Positions 33,222 through 42,830 of a stretch of 64,000 bases of DNA are shown here, piece after piece (position 1 is the stretch's first letter; every line of letters starts with the position of its first letter). The translations under genes were made by a program, and so were the position numbers. The stretch lies in the NCBI GenBank assembly GCA_026416715.1, contig JAOAEQ010000013.1, positions 27,149 to 91,148 of the forward strand. Reading direction: 5' to 3'. The notes under the pieces are model-generated. The model had not been told where the DNA came from. It worked only from the letters and a program-made list of their open reading frames with translations, and did not search any database. Source of the stretch: a bacterium. Lineage in GTDB: Bacteria > UBP4 > UBA4092 > JAOAEQ01.

Positions 33222-34433
33222 ATGCAAAAAAATCGTATTCTTGATACAGTAGTTACTGGTCATATTTGTATCGATATTATTCCTTCATTTCCGAAGTTGG
33301 CAGCGAAAACCATGGGACAGATATTCGTTCCTGGGACGCTGGTTAAAATCGGGAAAGCAGCAATTTCAACCGGCGGACCGGTATCGAATACGGGGCTCGC
33401 CTTAAAAAAGCTCGGAATAAACGTTGCGTTAATCGCAAAAGTTGCCGATGATTTTTTCGGAAATGCAACCATCGAATTATTGAAACAATCTGGAATGGAA
33501 AAAGGAATTCATAAAGTAAAACCGGGAGATGAAGTGAGTTCGTATACTATCGCGCTAGCTCCACCAGGATTCGACCGAATGTTTCTGCATAATCCGGGAA
33601 CGAATAATACGTTCGGTTATGCGGATATTGATTTCGAGCTGGTTCGACAAGCGAAATTATTCCATCTGGGGTATCCACCAGCGATGCGGAAAATGTATGC
33701 AGATAATGGAAAAGAAATGGTAAAAATATTTAAGAAGGTTAAACAGCTTGGAGTAACCACTTCGTTAGATATGTCGTTACCCGACCCAGAATCTGAATCC
33801 GGAAAAGCGGATTGGAATAAAATTTTAAAAAATACTCTACCATATATAGATATTTTTCTGCCGAGCGTCGAAGAGACGCTATTTATGCTAGATAAACCGA
33901 AATACCTGCAAATTAAAAAACAGGCAAAAGGACAGCAAATGCTGGATAGTATTCCTGCAGAATTATATAGCTGGCTAGCAGAAAAATGTCTTGAATACGG
34001 TGCAAAAATCGTCGGTCTCAAATGCGCACATAAAGGATTCTATCTGCGTACTTCGGATGAACAAACTTTATCGAAAATCGGATTCGCGAAACCCAATAAT
34101 CTTAAAACCTGGGCAAATCGAGAACTCTGGGAACCGAGTTTCCATGTCGAACCGATAGCGAGTGCAACCGGCTCCGGCGATTCAGCTATTGCAGGATTTC
34201 TCGCGGCATATTTGCGTGGGAAAACAATTGAAGTGACACTCCGTTACGCCTGCGCGGTCGGCGGAGATAACCTCTATGCGTTAGATGCATTAAGTAGTAT
34301 CAGAAATTGGCAGGAAACAACGCGGCAGATTCAATCAGGATGGAAGAAGAATAAACTGATAATTAAAACCGCCGGTTGGAAATACGACAACCGAAACCAG
34401 CTATGGTATGGTCCGAATGATAGAACATCTTAA
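33222..34433 (+). CDS. PfkB-family carbohydrate kinase
   Basis: 403 residues, longer than the typical ~310 because of an insertion around residues 215-300 and a C-terminal tail. The ribokinase fold is clear: TVVTGHICIDIIPSFP at the start, the STGGPVSNTGLALKKLG glycine motif, LIAKVADDFFGN, and the ATP/anion-hole signature ATGSGDSAIAGFLAAYLRG near residue 320 with the catalytic Asp. AGGGA precedes the ATG. It is the first gene of a carbohydrate block with a DUF2961 lipoprotein and glycosidases. Substrate sugar cannot be read from the sequence. Confidence 0.92.
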   Translation: MQKNRILDTVVTGHICIDIIPSFPKLAAKTMGQIFVPGTLVKIGKAAISTGGPVSNTGLALKKLGINVALIAKVADDFFGNATIELLKQSGMEKGIHKVKPGDEVSSYTIALAPPGFDRMFLHNPGTNNTFGYADIDFELVRQAKLFHLGYPPAMRKMYADNGKEMVKIFKKVKQLGVTTSLDMSLPDPESESGKADWNKILKNTLPYIDIFLPSVEETLFMLDKPKYLQIKKQAKGQQMLDSIPAELYSWLAEKCLEYGAKIVGLKCAHKGFYLRTSDEQTLSKIGFAKPNNLKTWANRELWEPSFHVEPIASATGSGDSAIAGFLAAYLRGKTIEVTLRYACAVGGDNLYALDALSSIRNWQETTRQIQSGWKKNKLIIKTAGWKYDNRNQLWYGPNDRTS

Positions 34434-34494
34434 ATTTAGTATTTTTCATGCTATATTGATGTTAATTATAATAATCAAACATAGGAAAATTGTT

Positions 34495-35541
34495 GTGAAA
34501 AATCTTATTACCTTATTAATTTTTATAACCGTCTGGATAATGATTGTTGTTTTAACTGGTTGTGCGACATTATCAAATCAGGTAGCGGAACCCACGTTAT
34601 GGCAGAGTCCGTTATCAAGTTTGCCGATAATCTCCGGAGGAGAAACGAAACGAGTAAGTAACGTTGTTCGGCTGGAATCCGGTGCGAAACAGGTTATGGC
34701 TGATATCCAAGGTACGGGGATAATCCATCATATATGGCTTACCGCAATGCATAATAGCCAGTTGAGTTTACGGGAATTAGTGCTTCGTGTATATTGGGAT
34801 AATGAACCGGAGCCAAGTATCGAAGTACCATTAGGTGACTTTTTCGGGGTTGGGTTTGCTAAAGAAAAAGAGTTTAAAAGTCTTCTATTAGAAATGTTTC
34901 CTGCTGGCGGTGAGAATCGGCCAGCGTTGAACTGTTATATTCCGATGCCGTTCAGTTACCGAGCGAAACTGGAAATCGAAAATCAAGGAAAACAACCGGT
35001 TTCGCTTATGTTCTGGCAGATAAATTATGAGCTGGTTAAAAAACTGCCGCACGATTATGGGCGGTTGCATGCGCAATGGCGACGCGAGAATCCGGTTAAA
35101 CGTGGTGTACCCTATACTATTCTCGAAGCCAAAGGGGAAGGACGCTATCTCGGAACCGTATTCAATTATCATTTGCTCGAGCCCGGCGCTTGGGTTGAAG
35201 GTGGTGACGATTTCTATATTGATGTTGATAATGCTACGACTCCAACTTTGAAAGGAATCGGTGCAGAAGATTATTTCGGGCATGCTTGGGGATTCCGAAC
35301 CGAAAATAATAGTTTATTCCACGGAACATCTTTTGGTCCGGAAGAACATCGAATGACCGCATATCGGTTCCATATCTTAGACCCGATTCGGTTCAAGAAA
35401 TCGATCAAAGTTACAATGCGTTGTCACGGTTGGGATGTGCAAGATCGGGCAGATGATTATTCCAGTATCGCGTATTGGTATCAGAAAGAACCGCATTTGC
35501 CGTTTCCAGCATTTCCACCACTTGAACAGCGTTTGCCTTAA
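34495..35541 (+). CDS. DUF2961 (GH172-like) lipoprotein
   Basis: 348 residues from GTG 34495, chosen because AGGA lies 8 bases upstream and the product then has an ideal lipoprotein signal (KNLITLLIF...VVLTGCA). An in-frame ATG at 34408 would overlap pfkB and bury the signal. DUF2961 features: a GGETKRVSNVVRLESG-like start, GDFFGVGFAKEKEF, NCYIPMPF, and GIGAEDYFGHAWGFR with HGTSFGPEEHRMTAYRFH. Members now form GH172, including exo-acting furanosidases on fructose or arabinose polymers and oligomers. Likely an outer-membrane-anchored glycosidase; linkage is unknown. Confidence 0.88.
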   Translation: MKNLITLLIFITVWIMIVVLTGCATLSNQVAEPTLWQSPLSSLPIISGGETKRVSNVVRLESGAKQVMADIQGTGIIHHIWLTAMHNSQLSLRELVLRVYWDNEPEPSIEVPLGDFFGVGFAKEKEFKSLLLEMFPAGGENRPALNCYIPMPFSYRAKLEIENQGKQPVSLMFWQINYELVKKLPHDYGRLHAQWRRENPVKRGVPYTILEAKGEGRYLGTVFNYHLLEPGAWVEGGDDFYIDVDNATTPTLKGIGAEDYFGHAWGFRTENNSLFHGTSFGPEEHRMTAYRFHILDPIRFKKSIKVTMRCHGWDVQDRADDYSSIAYWYQKEPHLPFPAFPPLEQRLP

Positions 35542-35615
35542 AATCTAACTAAAGTGAACATAGAAAAAATCGCTGAATTCGCAGTAGAGATATAAATAAG
35601 AGAAAGGTTTTGCTA

Positions 35616-38132
35616 ATGTTCAAAAATATTATTATTTTGATTATTCTAGGTTATTCATTATTTTTAAATTTTGGTCATTGTGACCAGTATAAACATGAAC
35701 CGAATCGATGCCAATTCGGAATTAATGCTTTAAAAACGTTCCATATACCCGATGAATTATATACTACAGTTTCAACGCGGATGGGATATATGCAGGAGCT
35801 AGGAGTTAAATGGGATCGGTCAGATTTCTGGTGGCATAAAATTGAACAAAAACAGGGAATATTTGATTTCACGTTCCCAGATACTGCAATTCAATTTTAT
35901 GAACAAAATGGTATCCAGATGTTTCCGATTCTATGCTATCATTCAAACTGGGCGAACAATGGCGCTGCGCCGGCAACCATTGAAGAACAGGAGTTGTTTG
36001 CTCGATATGTTGAACACTGCGTTCGACGATATAAAAATCAAATAACCTATTGGGAATTATGGAATGAACCGAACATTCTCCCATTCTGGAAACCGAATCC
36101 GAATGTTGCGGATTATACCGCTTTATTAAAAAAATCATATATCGCGGCCAAAAAAGCTAACCCGAATTGCCAGATTGTTGGTGTCTGTATGGCAGGATAT
36201 GACCCGGAATTTCTCGAACGACTATATCAGTTAGGAGGTAAAGATTATTTTGACGTGCTCTCATATCATTATTATCGAACTATCCCGCCAGAATATGAAG
36301 TACCGAAAGAATTGGACGATATACATAATTTAATGGCTCGTTATAACGATGGAAATAAACGGATTTGGATAACTGAACTCGGTGTATCCAACCATCCGAA
36401 ATTTGGTGTTCCTGACGATTTACATGCCGCTTATTTAGTTCGGAATCATCTACTCTGTTTCGGCAGTGGATATGTTGATCGAATCTTCCAATTCGATATG
36501 ATAAATTGGACTGATGATATTAACGCAACTTGGGACGGTATGCTTGGTCTGATGAAAACTAGCGGACAACGGAAACCGGCATATTATGCATATCAAACTA
36601 TGGTTAACCTGCTTGATGGTGCTAGGATTATCGGGAGAGTTCCTTTCGAAGGAAAAGACGATATTTATGCCTATGTATTTGAAAAAGATAAACAGCTTAT
36701 TTTCGTTTTCTGGACAATGAAAGGAGAGAAAAAATTCAGGATTAACAACAATAATCGACAGATTACGCTAATAAATTTGTTTGGGGAAAAAAGCATTATC
36801 CAAAATCAATCGAACGAACTAGAATTAACCGCAACTGAATTCCCCCAATATCTGCTCAATGCACCTAGTGAACTAATCTTACCTGCGTCTTTCAAGATTA
36901 CTCCGCATAGTCTTGAATTAGCCCCTGGAGAAGAAACGGAAACGGTTCTCGAAGTTCGCAATCCTTTTCCTCGAACGATTACCGGGAAATTGCTCTGGAC
37001 AACTAGTCCTGGAATTATTGTTACTCCACAGGTATCGAACGTGATTATCCCTGCAAATACAGTTTATCAGCAGCGAGTAAAAATTAAAACGAATAAGAAT
37101 ATTTCTGAAAATGAATATCAGATTGCCTATCAGTTTGAATCGGAATCAATGTTCAGTAAAACGGTTACTACGATTAAAATTCACCCGGAATTTAACATCA
37201 ATGTTCGTCCTTTATATGACCGAGAAAAAAAACAATGGAAAATAATTGTACGGATAACAAATCAGCTCAAGAAACCGGTTGTTAACGCAACAATCTATTT
37301 CTCGTTAGAGAATGAAAAGACCATCAAATCTCTCGGACAAGTAAGGATAAAAAATCTTAAACCGGGACAACAAGCTGAAACTGTTTTTATGGTGAATGCA
37401 GCGACATTGTTTACCATAACCAAACCGTTTCACCTTAAGGTGCAATTTATTCCAAATGAAGTTTGGAGAAAGAAAACGGTTGTTTTCCCATTTGCTATCC
37501 ATCCAATAGTAGAACAACCGATTCAAATCGATGGAATTTTAACGGAATGGGAGCATATACCTTGTATAGAATTAACTCAAATGCAGCAAGTAGTGCGTGG
37601 GAATAAAACTTGGTCATCAAATACACTGAATGGAATAGTTAAACTAGCTTGGTCAAGCTCTGATGTTTATCTCGCGGCGGAAGTCGTTGATATTGACCCA
37701 GGATACAATCCTTTTCCAGCAGGTGATTTATGGCGTGGTGACGCAGTTGAACTCTATTTAGGATTCGCTGGACCAGAAGACCAGCGGTATTATAGCGGTT
37801 CAGATTACCAAATTGGGTTATCTACCGGAACGGAAACGACACAACCGTTTATTTTCCTTTGGAAAAAAAATATAAAAATAGAGTCTGGGAATATAGCTAT
37901 ATGTCGCTTGCCGAATAAATATTTCCTGGAAGCAAGGATTCCGATATCAGAATTAAATGGTTTTACACCGAAACCGAATTCGGTTATCGGATTCGATGTG
38001 GCTATTGATGATTTGAATCGCAACGAATCGATTGATTATGCCCGTCCACCGGAAGGCAGGTCGATGATGTGGCATGGAACGAATATGAATTGGCAGAATC
38101 CCAGTAACTGGGGAATTGCTATAATTAAATAA
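35616..38132 (+). CDS. Secreted clan-A glycoside hydrolase with C-terminal CBM9-like domain
   Basis: 838 residues from ATG 35616, behind AAAGG. Signal peptide 1-~24. A TIM-barrel (~35-380) of the GH39/GH5-like clan A type has acid/base E151 in WELWNEPN and nucleophile E254 in WITELG. A middle stretch (~380-640) has two beta-sandwich domains (APGEETETVLEVRNPF; KPGQQAETVFMV). The C-terminal ~200 residues resemble CBM9: IQIDGILTEWEH, LAWSSSDVYLAAEVVD, WRGDAVELYLG and ARIPISEL. It follows the DUF2961 gene by 74 bp. Exported, acting on an extracellular polysaccharide; specificity unknown. Confidence 0.87.
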   Translation: MFKNIIILIILGYSLFLNFGHCDQYKHEPNRCQFGINALKTFHIPDELYTTVSTRMGYMQELGVKWDRSDFWWHKIEQKQGIFDFTFPDTAIQFYEQNGIQMFPILCYHSNWANNGAAPATIEEQELFARYVEHCVRRYKNQITYWELWNEPNILPFWKPNPNVADYTALLKKSYIAAKKANPNCQIVGVCMAGYDPEFLERLYQLGGKDYFDVLSYHYYRTIPPEYEVPKELDDIHNLMARYNDGNKRIWITELGVSNHPKFGVPDDLHAAYLVRNHLLCFGSGYVDRIFQFDMINWTDDINATWDGMLGLMKTSGQRKPAYYAYQTMVNLLDGARIIGRVPFEGKDDIYAYVFEKDKQLIFVFWTMKGEKKFRINNNNRQITLINLFGEKSIIQNQSNELELTATEFPQYLLNAPSELILPASFKITPHSLELAPGEETETVLEVRNPFPRTITGKLLWTTSPGIIVTPQVSNVIIPANTVYQQRVKIKTNKNISENEYQIAYQFESESMFSKTVTTIKIHPEFNINVRPLYDREKKQWKIIVRITNQLKKPVVNATIYFSLENEKTIKSLGQVRIKNLKPGQQAETVFMVNAATLFTITKPFHLKVQFIPNEVWRKKTVVFPFAIHPIVEQPIQIDGILTEWEHIPCIELTQMQQVVRGNKTWSSNTLNGIVKLAWSSSDVYLAAEVVDIDPGYNPFPAGDLWRGDAVELYLGFAGPEDQRYYSGSDYQIGLSTGTETTQPFIFLWKKNIKIESGNIAICRLPNKYFLEARIPISELNGFTPKPNSVIGFDVAIDDLNRNESIDYARPPEGRSMMWHGTNMNWQNPSNWGIAIIK

Positions 38133-38143
38133 AAGAGTATTTC

Positions 38144-38172
38144 TTGACAAAGATACTAATTCATAGTTTAAT
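38144..38172 (+). promoter_or_regulatory. Strong sigma-70 promoter for the coiled-coil gene
   Basis: A perfect TTGACA (38144-38149) is followed after exactly 17 bp by TTTAAT (38167-38172), 5/6 to consensus. It lies in the spacer after the glycosidase gene and 85 bp before the small gene at 38257, so that gene has its own promoter. Confidence 0.6.
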
Positions 38173-38256
38173 AATACCATAAAAACTTTAGATAAATTCG
38201 AAAATTAGTTGTTCAGGTTGCTAAATTGATTTTTCGTGAAAGGTGGATGATTTGCT

Positions 38257-38559
38257 ATGATGACTCCGGAAGAAAAAGGTAGAATTTTATTAGAGTTTGA
38301 AGAATGCAAGAAAGAGTTGACGGAACGAAGATTAGAATTAGAAAAAGCTGGCGAAATATTAGGGTTATTCGCTAGTCTTCTACAACGTGAGCCGGAAAGT
38401 ATCATTCTGCCAAGTCAAGATGAAAAACAATATAATGTCGCTAAAGAAACCGAGCAATATATCAATATTGATTATTTCCGACGAGCAACGCAAGCGATTC
38501 GTGCGTTAGTCACCCGATACGAAAGTCTAGAAAAGAAAAAGAGAGAAATCGGATTCTAG
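38257..38559 (+). CDS. Small coiled-coil protein of unknown function
   Basis: 100 residues, cytoplasmic, mostly helical: a Glu/Lys-rich coiled coil (~4-45, RILLEFEECKKELTERRLELEKAGEILG), a short loop (REPESIILPSQDEKQ) and a second helical part (~60-98). A strong AAAGGTGG precedes the ATG, and there is a consensus-like promoter, so the gene is real and probably well expressed. No family recognised. A hairpin follows the stop. Confidence 0.75.
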   Translation: MMTPEEKGRILLEFEECKKELTERRLELEKAGEILGLFASLLQREPESIILPSQDEKQYNVAKETEQYINIDYFRRATQAIRALVTRYESLEKKKREIGF

Positions 38560-38583
38560 TAACAAATCCGATTGTATTTGTTA
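38560..38583. terminator. Hairpin between convergent genes
   Basis: TAACAAAT (38560-38567) and ATTTGTTA (38576-38583) form a perfect 8-bp AT-rich stem, starting one base after the stop of the coiled-coil gene. The stem has little GC and only scattered U follows, so it is a weak bidirectional terminator candidate. Confidence 0.35.
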
Positions 38584-38636
38584 AACATTTGATGTTATTT
38601 TGCGCGATTCGAGATTCGCATTTTCGAAGAATTCAC

Positions 38637-39635
38637 TTAAACATGGATTTCGACAATATCTTTATCTTGCAGAAGATAATGTTTTTCGACATGTTGCCCT
38701 TCGAACCGCGTTGATCCCCAAATGCGTGCAGTTTTAAATCGTTCTGCCATTTCATTATGGATTAACTGCGCTAAATCTAAAACTGTGCTTCCTTTAGGTA
38801 GAAGAAATGGGTTTTCCAAATCCGGTTTATGACCAGGAACTTTGGTATATACTCGAACTAATTCTAATCCGGTATAAAGCGTTTGTTTGAATATCTCCAA
38901 ATTCGTCTGGTTTAATGCGGAGATGGAAACATAATCGTATTCCTTTCCAAATAATTCTATGATCAGTTTTTCATTGTATCCTCTAACATCTAAGTCGGAT
39001 TTATTACCTAATATTAAAGTCCGTTTCGCTAATCCTGCCGATTCTTCTGATATCTGCGAAACGATATGTCTTCCCACAAGTAGAATTTTTATCTTTTCAA
39101 TCCGGTCAATCACATCTTGTATCTGGTCAAGAACATTCTTATCCCCTAAATCACAGACTATGATAACTGCATCTACTCCACGAATAATATCTGGTATCCA
39201 CGGTTCCATATAATCTCTGGTTACCGAAGTTGAATCAATTAATTCGATTTTAATATCCTGATATAGCATGATTCCTGGTATAGGATATCGTGTCGCGAAG
39301 GGATAGGGAGTAACCTCTGATTTCGCATTGGTTAATGAACAGATAATCTGCGACTTTCCAACATTCGGATACCCTAGCAGAAGCACCTGCGGAACATTTG
39401 GGATTCGATCAATATGAAACGTATGCCGATGCGCTTTCGATTTTTTGCCTTCTTGAATTTCATGGGTTAATTTTGATATTTTCGATTTAATTTCGGCTTG
39501 AAGTTTTTCGGTTCCTTTATGTTTCGGAATAAGCGCAAGCATTTCACGAAGACAGGTTAGCCGCTCTTGATTATCGCGGGCAGATTGATATTTCCGTTCC
39601 GCTTCCTTATATTGGGGAGATAGATTCGCTGGCAT
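38637..39635 (-). CDS. DRG/Obg-type GTPase with C-terminal TGS domain
   Basis: 332 residues from MPANLSPQY (five further codons upstream possible). A helical N-terminal region (~1-70) is followed by the G domain: G1 GYPNVGKSQ, a switch region TPYPFATRYPIPGIM, G4 NKSD and G5-like SISAL. The C-terminal ~75 residues are a TGS domain (LPKGSTVLDLAQLIHNEMAERFKTARIWGSTRF...KDIVEIHV). The layout matches archaeal/eukaryotic DRG proteins more than bacterial ObgE. The G3 motif is altered: LIDSTSV where DxPG is expected, so the conserved glycine is missing. Probable ribosome-associated GTPase. Confidence 0.85.
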   Translation of the reverse strand: MPANLSPQYKEAERKYQSARDNQERLTCLREMLALIPKHKGTEKLQAEIKSKISKLTHEIQEGKKSKAHRHTFHIDRIPNVPQVLLLGYPNVGKSQIICSLTNAKSEVTPYPFATRYPIPGIMLYQDIKIELIDSTSVTRDYMEPWIPDIIRGVDAVIIVCDLGDKNVLDQIQDVIDRIEKIKILLVGRHIVSQISEESAGLAKRTLILGNKSDLDVRGYNEKLIIELFGKEYDYVSISALNQTNLEIFKQTLYTGLELVRVYTKVPGHKPDLENPFLLPKGSTVLDLAQLIHNEMAERFKTARIWGSTRFEGQHVEKHYLLQDKDIVEIHV

Positions 39636-39719
39636 ACAAAAATAATACACAGAAATTAAGTTAACACAGAGATCAGGAAAATAGAGTTTTCTATCTCTCT
39701 TCTTTCTATTTTCAACTAA

Positions 39720-42521
39720 CTACGATTTCTTCAATTTTAGAATCATTTCTGCTATTCTTTCGCGCCAGAGATATACAACCGATTCATCTTTTGTTAATAA
39801 TACTTCATTGACTGCTTGTTGCAGAATTCCTTTCGCTTCGCGTGCAAGCTTAACCAACATATCGTTTTCTTGTGCAGTGCCCTCCGCTTCTGCTTGTTTA
39901 ATCAGTTGCTCAAGTATAAAAAGATATTGATAATCTTGCAACCCTTCGCGAAACGCTTCCCATCTTCGGCTAGGTATCGGACCACGGTCACTGGAATAGA
40001 CGACCCCGTTATCACTATATCCCTCATCACCAACAACATCAAAATCGCTCCACGGGTCACCACGCCAAGAGTTATATGCCCAGAAACATACCCCATCTAG
40101 TCCCAGCTGGTAAACGAGCCAGGGTTTCAACCGATAATACTCTAGTACCGGCTGACTAGTCATATTCACCCGACAAGTATAACTCCAAATCGGTTTCCCA
40201 GTAGATTTATAATAAGCAAGCAGCGAATCTTTTTCAGATGATTTAAGCAAACTATCCAAATGGGGGATCCAGATATCAACATACGGATTCATTAGTTTCG
40301 CTTCTTCTAAATTTTGTGCGCCATTCATCACCCAGCGGACTCTCGGGTCAATATTTCGCAAAAATGGTCCGACTTCAGCAACTTTTTTCGCTAAGTCTCC
40401 GGTAGCTTCATCCCAAATCTGCATCGAAAAATCGGTATAATCCAATCCAAGGTCTAGCAAATGTGTGATCCAAGATTTTAACCAGGTTCCAAAAGCTTTT
40501 TTCCACGGGTCACTCATATACTCCCAATGATACTTTTTCGCTGCCCAGCGGTCGAATTCACGAACGACTCCGTATGAAAAGATAATTTCATTACCATATT
40601 TATGTTTCATAGCAATTGCGGTATCGTGTTTCGAAAAATCAATACTAATAACGTTGCCGGTAGAATCACATATCGGTGGGCAGAGATAGCAAGGAACTAA
40701 CATTTTATTAATTTTATGGTCAATCAGGTCGCGAATATACGCATCATTTTCAGCATAATCCCAAAGATACGTTGCAATTGGCATTTCTCGAGGAAGCGTT
40801 ATCGGAAGAACCTTAATAGTTATTTGTACTGTTTTTTGGCTAAACATTCTGTCTTCCAACGGTTTTAAAACGATTTGACCGAAATATTTTCCTGGGGGAA
40901 TATTATGCGTTTTAATTGAAATCCAGACTTGACCGCTTTTCAAAGACGGTATGTCTATGAAGTGAGCTTCATCCATTGCTGGTAAGGCATCGCCGACAGT
41001 CATTCCATTTTTCAATTGCCGATATACCACCCGACGGAAAGTAATATTCTCCATAGGAAATTTCTCAGATTTGCCTTCATCAATTTTGCTCACAAGTTCT
41101 CTTAAACATACCCTAGCTTGATATGGCAGAAAGGATAAATTGGTTATATTAAACGCTGCGGAAATATATTCATCTTGCATGGCGAGGAGATCTATTTCTT
41201 TTATTTCTTCTGTAGAATAAGGTAACTCATCGGGAAAGAGATTCTCCCAGATACCTTTTTTCCAAACGATAGTTTGATAGTTAGATAACTTCCGATATAG
41301 TTCATTCATTTTCTGGGATATCTCTACCCAATCGGAATGAGATATACGCTTTTTCTGTTGATAGGCAGATGCAGATTTTTGTTCCAATTCATCGGTTACA
41401 GTTACTACTTCGTGCACTGCATATTGAAGTTCAGTGTGAATACCAGCTGGAATATTCGGATTCTGTAATAATTGACGTAAAAACATGGTTTGTAACCTTA
41501 GTTCACCGGCAATTGATTCCGGTTTTAACATCAAGGGGAATACCGTCCGATATACTGCTTCATTCTTTTGGTCAAATAACATTACCTGTATCCCATCTTC
41601 ATATCCATATAAAGGGAATGAGATACAATGCTGCGTTGTTCCGATAGTAGATAAAGGAATATCTGCAAGAGTAGTATTATCCGTTCTAACAAGTGCTTCA
41701 ACATGCAAACGATACGAACTATTTCTTATAATCTCTGGAGGAATAAATGTATACGGTAATTCATTATATCCAAACCCTAATTCAAGTTGATTAGGTAACT
41801 CTAATTTCGGTACTAATTCTTGAAATTTCAATATTCCTAATCGAATTGGGTTTTTAAACGGACCGGGACAATATGACCAAGAACTATATTCAGCGGTTTC
41901 CCGATAGCGATTCCGATAGAAGTTAATTTTCCAATTTGTCATAGTGGGTACGAGAGCTCTCTGCCCACACAATGCCGTAAACGGTATTGCGAGTTCGACT
42001 ATCCAACTACTATCATCTTTGCCAACCGCAACTTGAGTTCTACTTTCCCATTCTGCGTTTTCCGGGTCTAAACCTATAGCATCATACAGCGCTCCGCCAG
42101 CGTTAACGATAATATGCGCTAATTTATCCCAGTTATTATCAGATAAAATAAGCAGTTCAATTGAATCATCTCGCCAAGGAAGTCCGTCGTGTCGAGATTC
42201 AGTAATCCGCTGATTTACCATATCTGCTTCATAACAGCGATAAGCGATATACATGCTATGCATATCATACGTCATATATACCCGAGTTTGCTGTGAAGCA
42301 TAGCCGGTTCCGTCGTTACGGGTAAACCCTGAAACTGAAAAAGTTTCTTGCCAATCACGTAAATCACCATCGAGCACAATAGGATTAGAAGTTCTACCAA
42401 TCGTTATCAATGGGACTAAACCGTATTTATCATATGGTTCAGCAACGGTAATTGACCGGTTAAAATATACACAAAAAAATAAGACTACATAGAAATAATA
42501 CCAAAATTTTCTTGTATCCAT
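39720..42521 (-). CDS. Secreted CBM9-like/DUF4091 protein, putative glycosidase (GH123-like)
   Basis: 933 residues with an N-terminal signal segment (~1-28). Residues ~40-235 resemble a CBM9-type sugar-binding domain (PIVLDGDLRDWQETF, YMTYDMHSMYIAYRCYE, WRDDSIELLI, VELAIPF). A helical and beta middle region follows. The C-terminal half (~575-930) shows the DUF4091 pattern shared with GH123-like enzymes: an Asp/Glu site in QIWDEATGD, WSYTCRVN, GVCFWAYNSW and the closing GPIPSRRWEAFREGLQDYQYL. Likely an exported hydrolase of amino-sugar or other glycans. It faces efp divergently. Confidence 0.85.
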   Translation of the reverse strand: MDTRKFWYYFYVVLFFCVYFNRSITVAEPYDKYGLVPLITIGRTSNPIVLDGDLRDWQETFSVSGFTRNDGTGYASQQTRVYMTYDMHSMYIAYRCYEADMVNQRITESRHDGLPWRDDSIELLILSDNNWDKLAHIIVNAGGALYDAIGLDPENAEWESRTQVAVGKDDSSWIVELAIPFTALCGQRALVPTMTNWKINFYRNRYRETAEYSSWSYCPGPFKNPIRLGILKFQELVPKLELPNQLELGFGYNELPYTFIPPEIIRNSSYRLHVEALVRTDNTTLADIPLSTIGTTQHCISFPLYGYEDGIQVMLFDQKNEAVYRTVFPLMLKPESIAGELRLQTMFLRQLLQNPNIPAGIHTELQYAVHEVVTVTDELEQKSASAYQQKKRISHSDWVEISQKMNELYRKLSNYQTIVWKKGIWENLFPDELPYSTEEIKEIDLLAMQDEYISAAFNITNLSFLPYQARVCLRELVSKIDEGKSEKFPMENITFRRVVYRQLKNGMTVGDALPAMDEAHFIDIPSLKSGQVWISIKTHNIPPGKYFGQIVLKPLEDRMFSQKTVQITIKVLPITLPREMPIATYLWDYAENDAYIRDLIDHKINKMLVPCYLCPPICDSTGNVISIDFSKHDTAIAMKHKYGNEIIFSYGVVREFDRWAAKKYHWEYMSDPWKKAFGTWLKSWITHLLDLGLDYTDFSMQIWDEATGDLAKKVAEVGPFLRNIDPRVRWVMNGAQNLEEAKLMNPYVDIWIPHLDSLLKSSEKDSLLAYYKSTGKPIWSYTCRVNMTSQPVLEYYRLKPWLVYQLGLDGVCFWAYNSWRGDPWSDFDVVGDEGYSDNGVVYSSDRGPIPSRRWEAFREGLQDYQYLFILEQLIKQAEAEGTAQENDMLVKLAREAKGILQQAVNEVLLTKDESVVYLWRERIAEMILKLKKS

Positions 42522-42830
42522 ACCCTTACCTAACAGAATGTAAATATAATATTCCGGTTTATCCTAAGAGATATTTTATTCTCGCTTATTTTACGCAATT
42601 ATGTCAATAACTGCATGTTCATTGGTTACCAGGTGAGATTGTAGTTTCAATTCATTGAACCAAATTCTTGACGCTATATATTTTTTTTAGGTAAAATTAT
42701 ATGGTATTTTTAATTGACTTAACAGCGATAAAGCTTAACTACCGAGTCCCGATATATATCGGGTTAAATTTTAGTTCAGGGTCTATGCCGATTCGTCTCG
42801 GCTAAAAACAACCAAATATTGATTTCAACT
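42522..42830. other. Spacer between divergent DUF4091 and efp genes
   Basis: 309 bp, AT-rich in its first two thirds. It carries a 16-bp perfect palindrome (42748-42763) and a small hairpin, GCCGA (42787-42791) with TCGGC (42798-42802), in which TTCGTCTCGGCT repeats the word found at the GT9 gene end. No open frame of note. Confidence 0.45.
42748..42763. repeat. 16-bp perfect palindrome upstream of efp
   Basis: CCCGATATATATCGGG is fully self-complementary. It lies 68 bp before the efp start and next to the GCCGA/TCGGC hairpin. It may be part of a dispersed extragenic element or an operator. Confidence 0.5.

Noticed and set aside
34408-34494. Longer N-terminus for the DUF2961 lipoprotein
   Set aside because: It would overlap pfkB and place ~29 residues before a perfect lipoprotein signal; the GTG at 34495 with AGGA upstream explains the data better.
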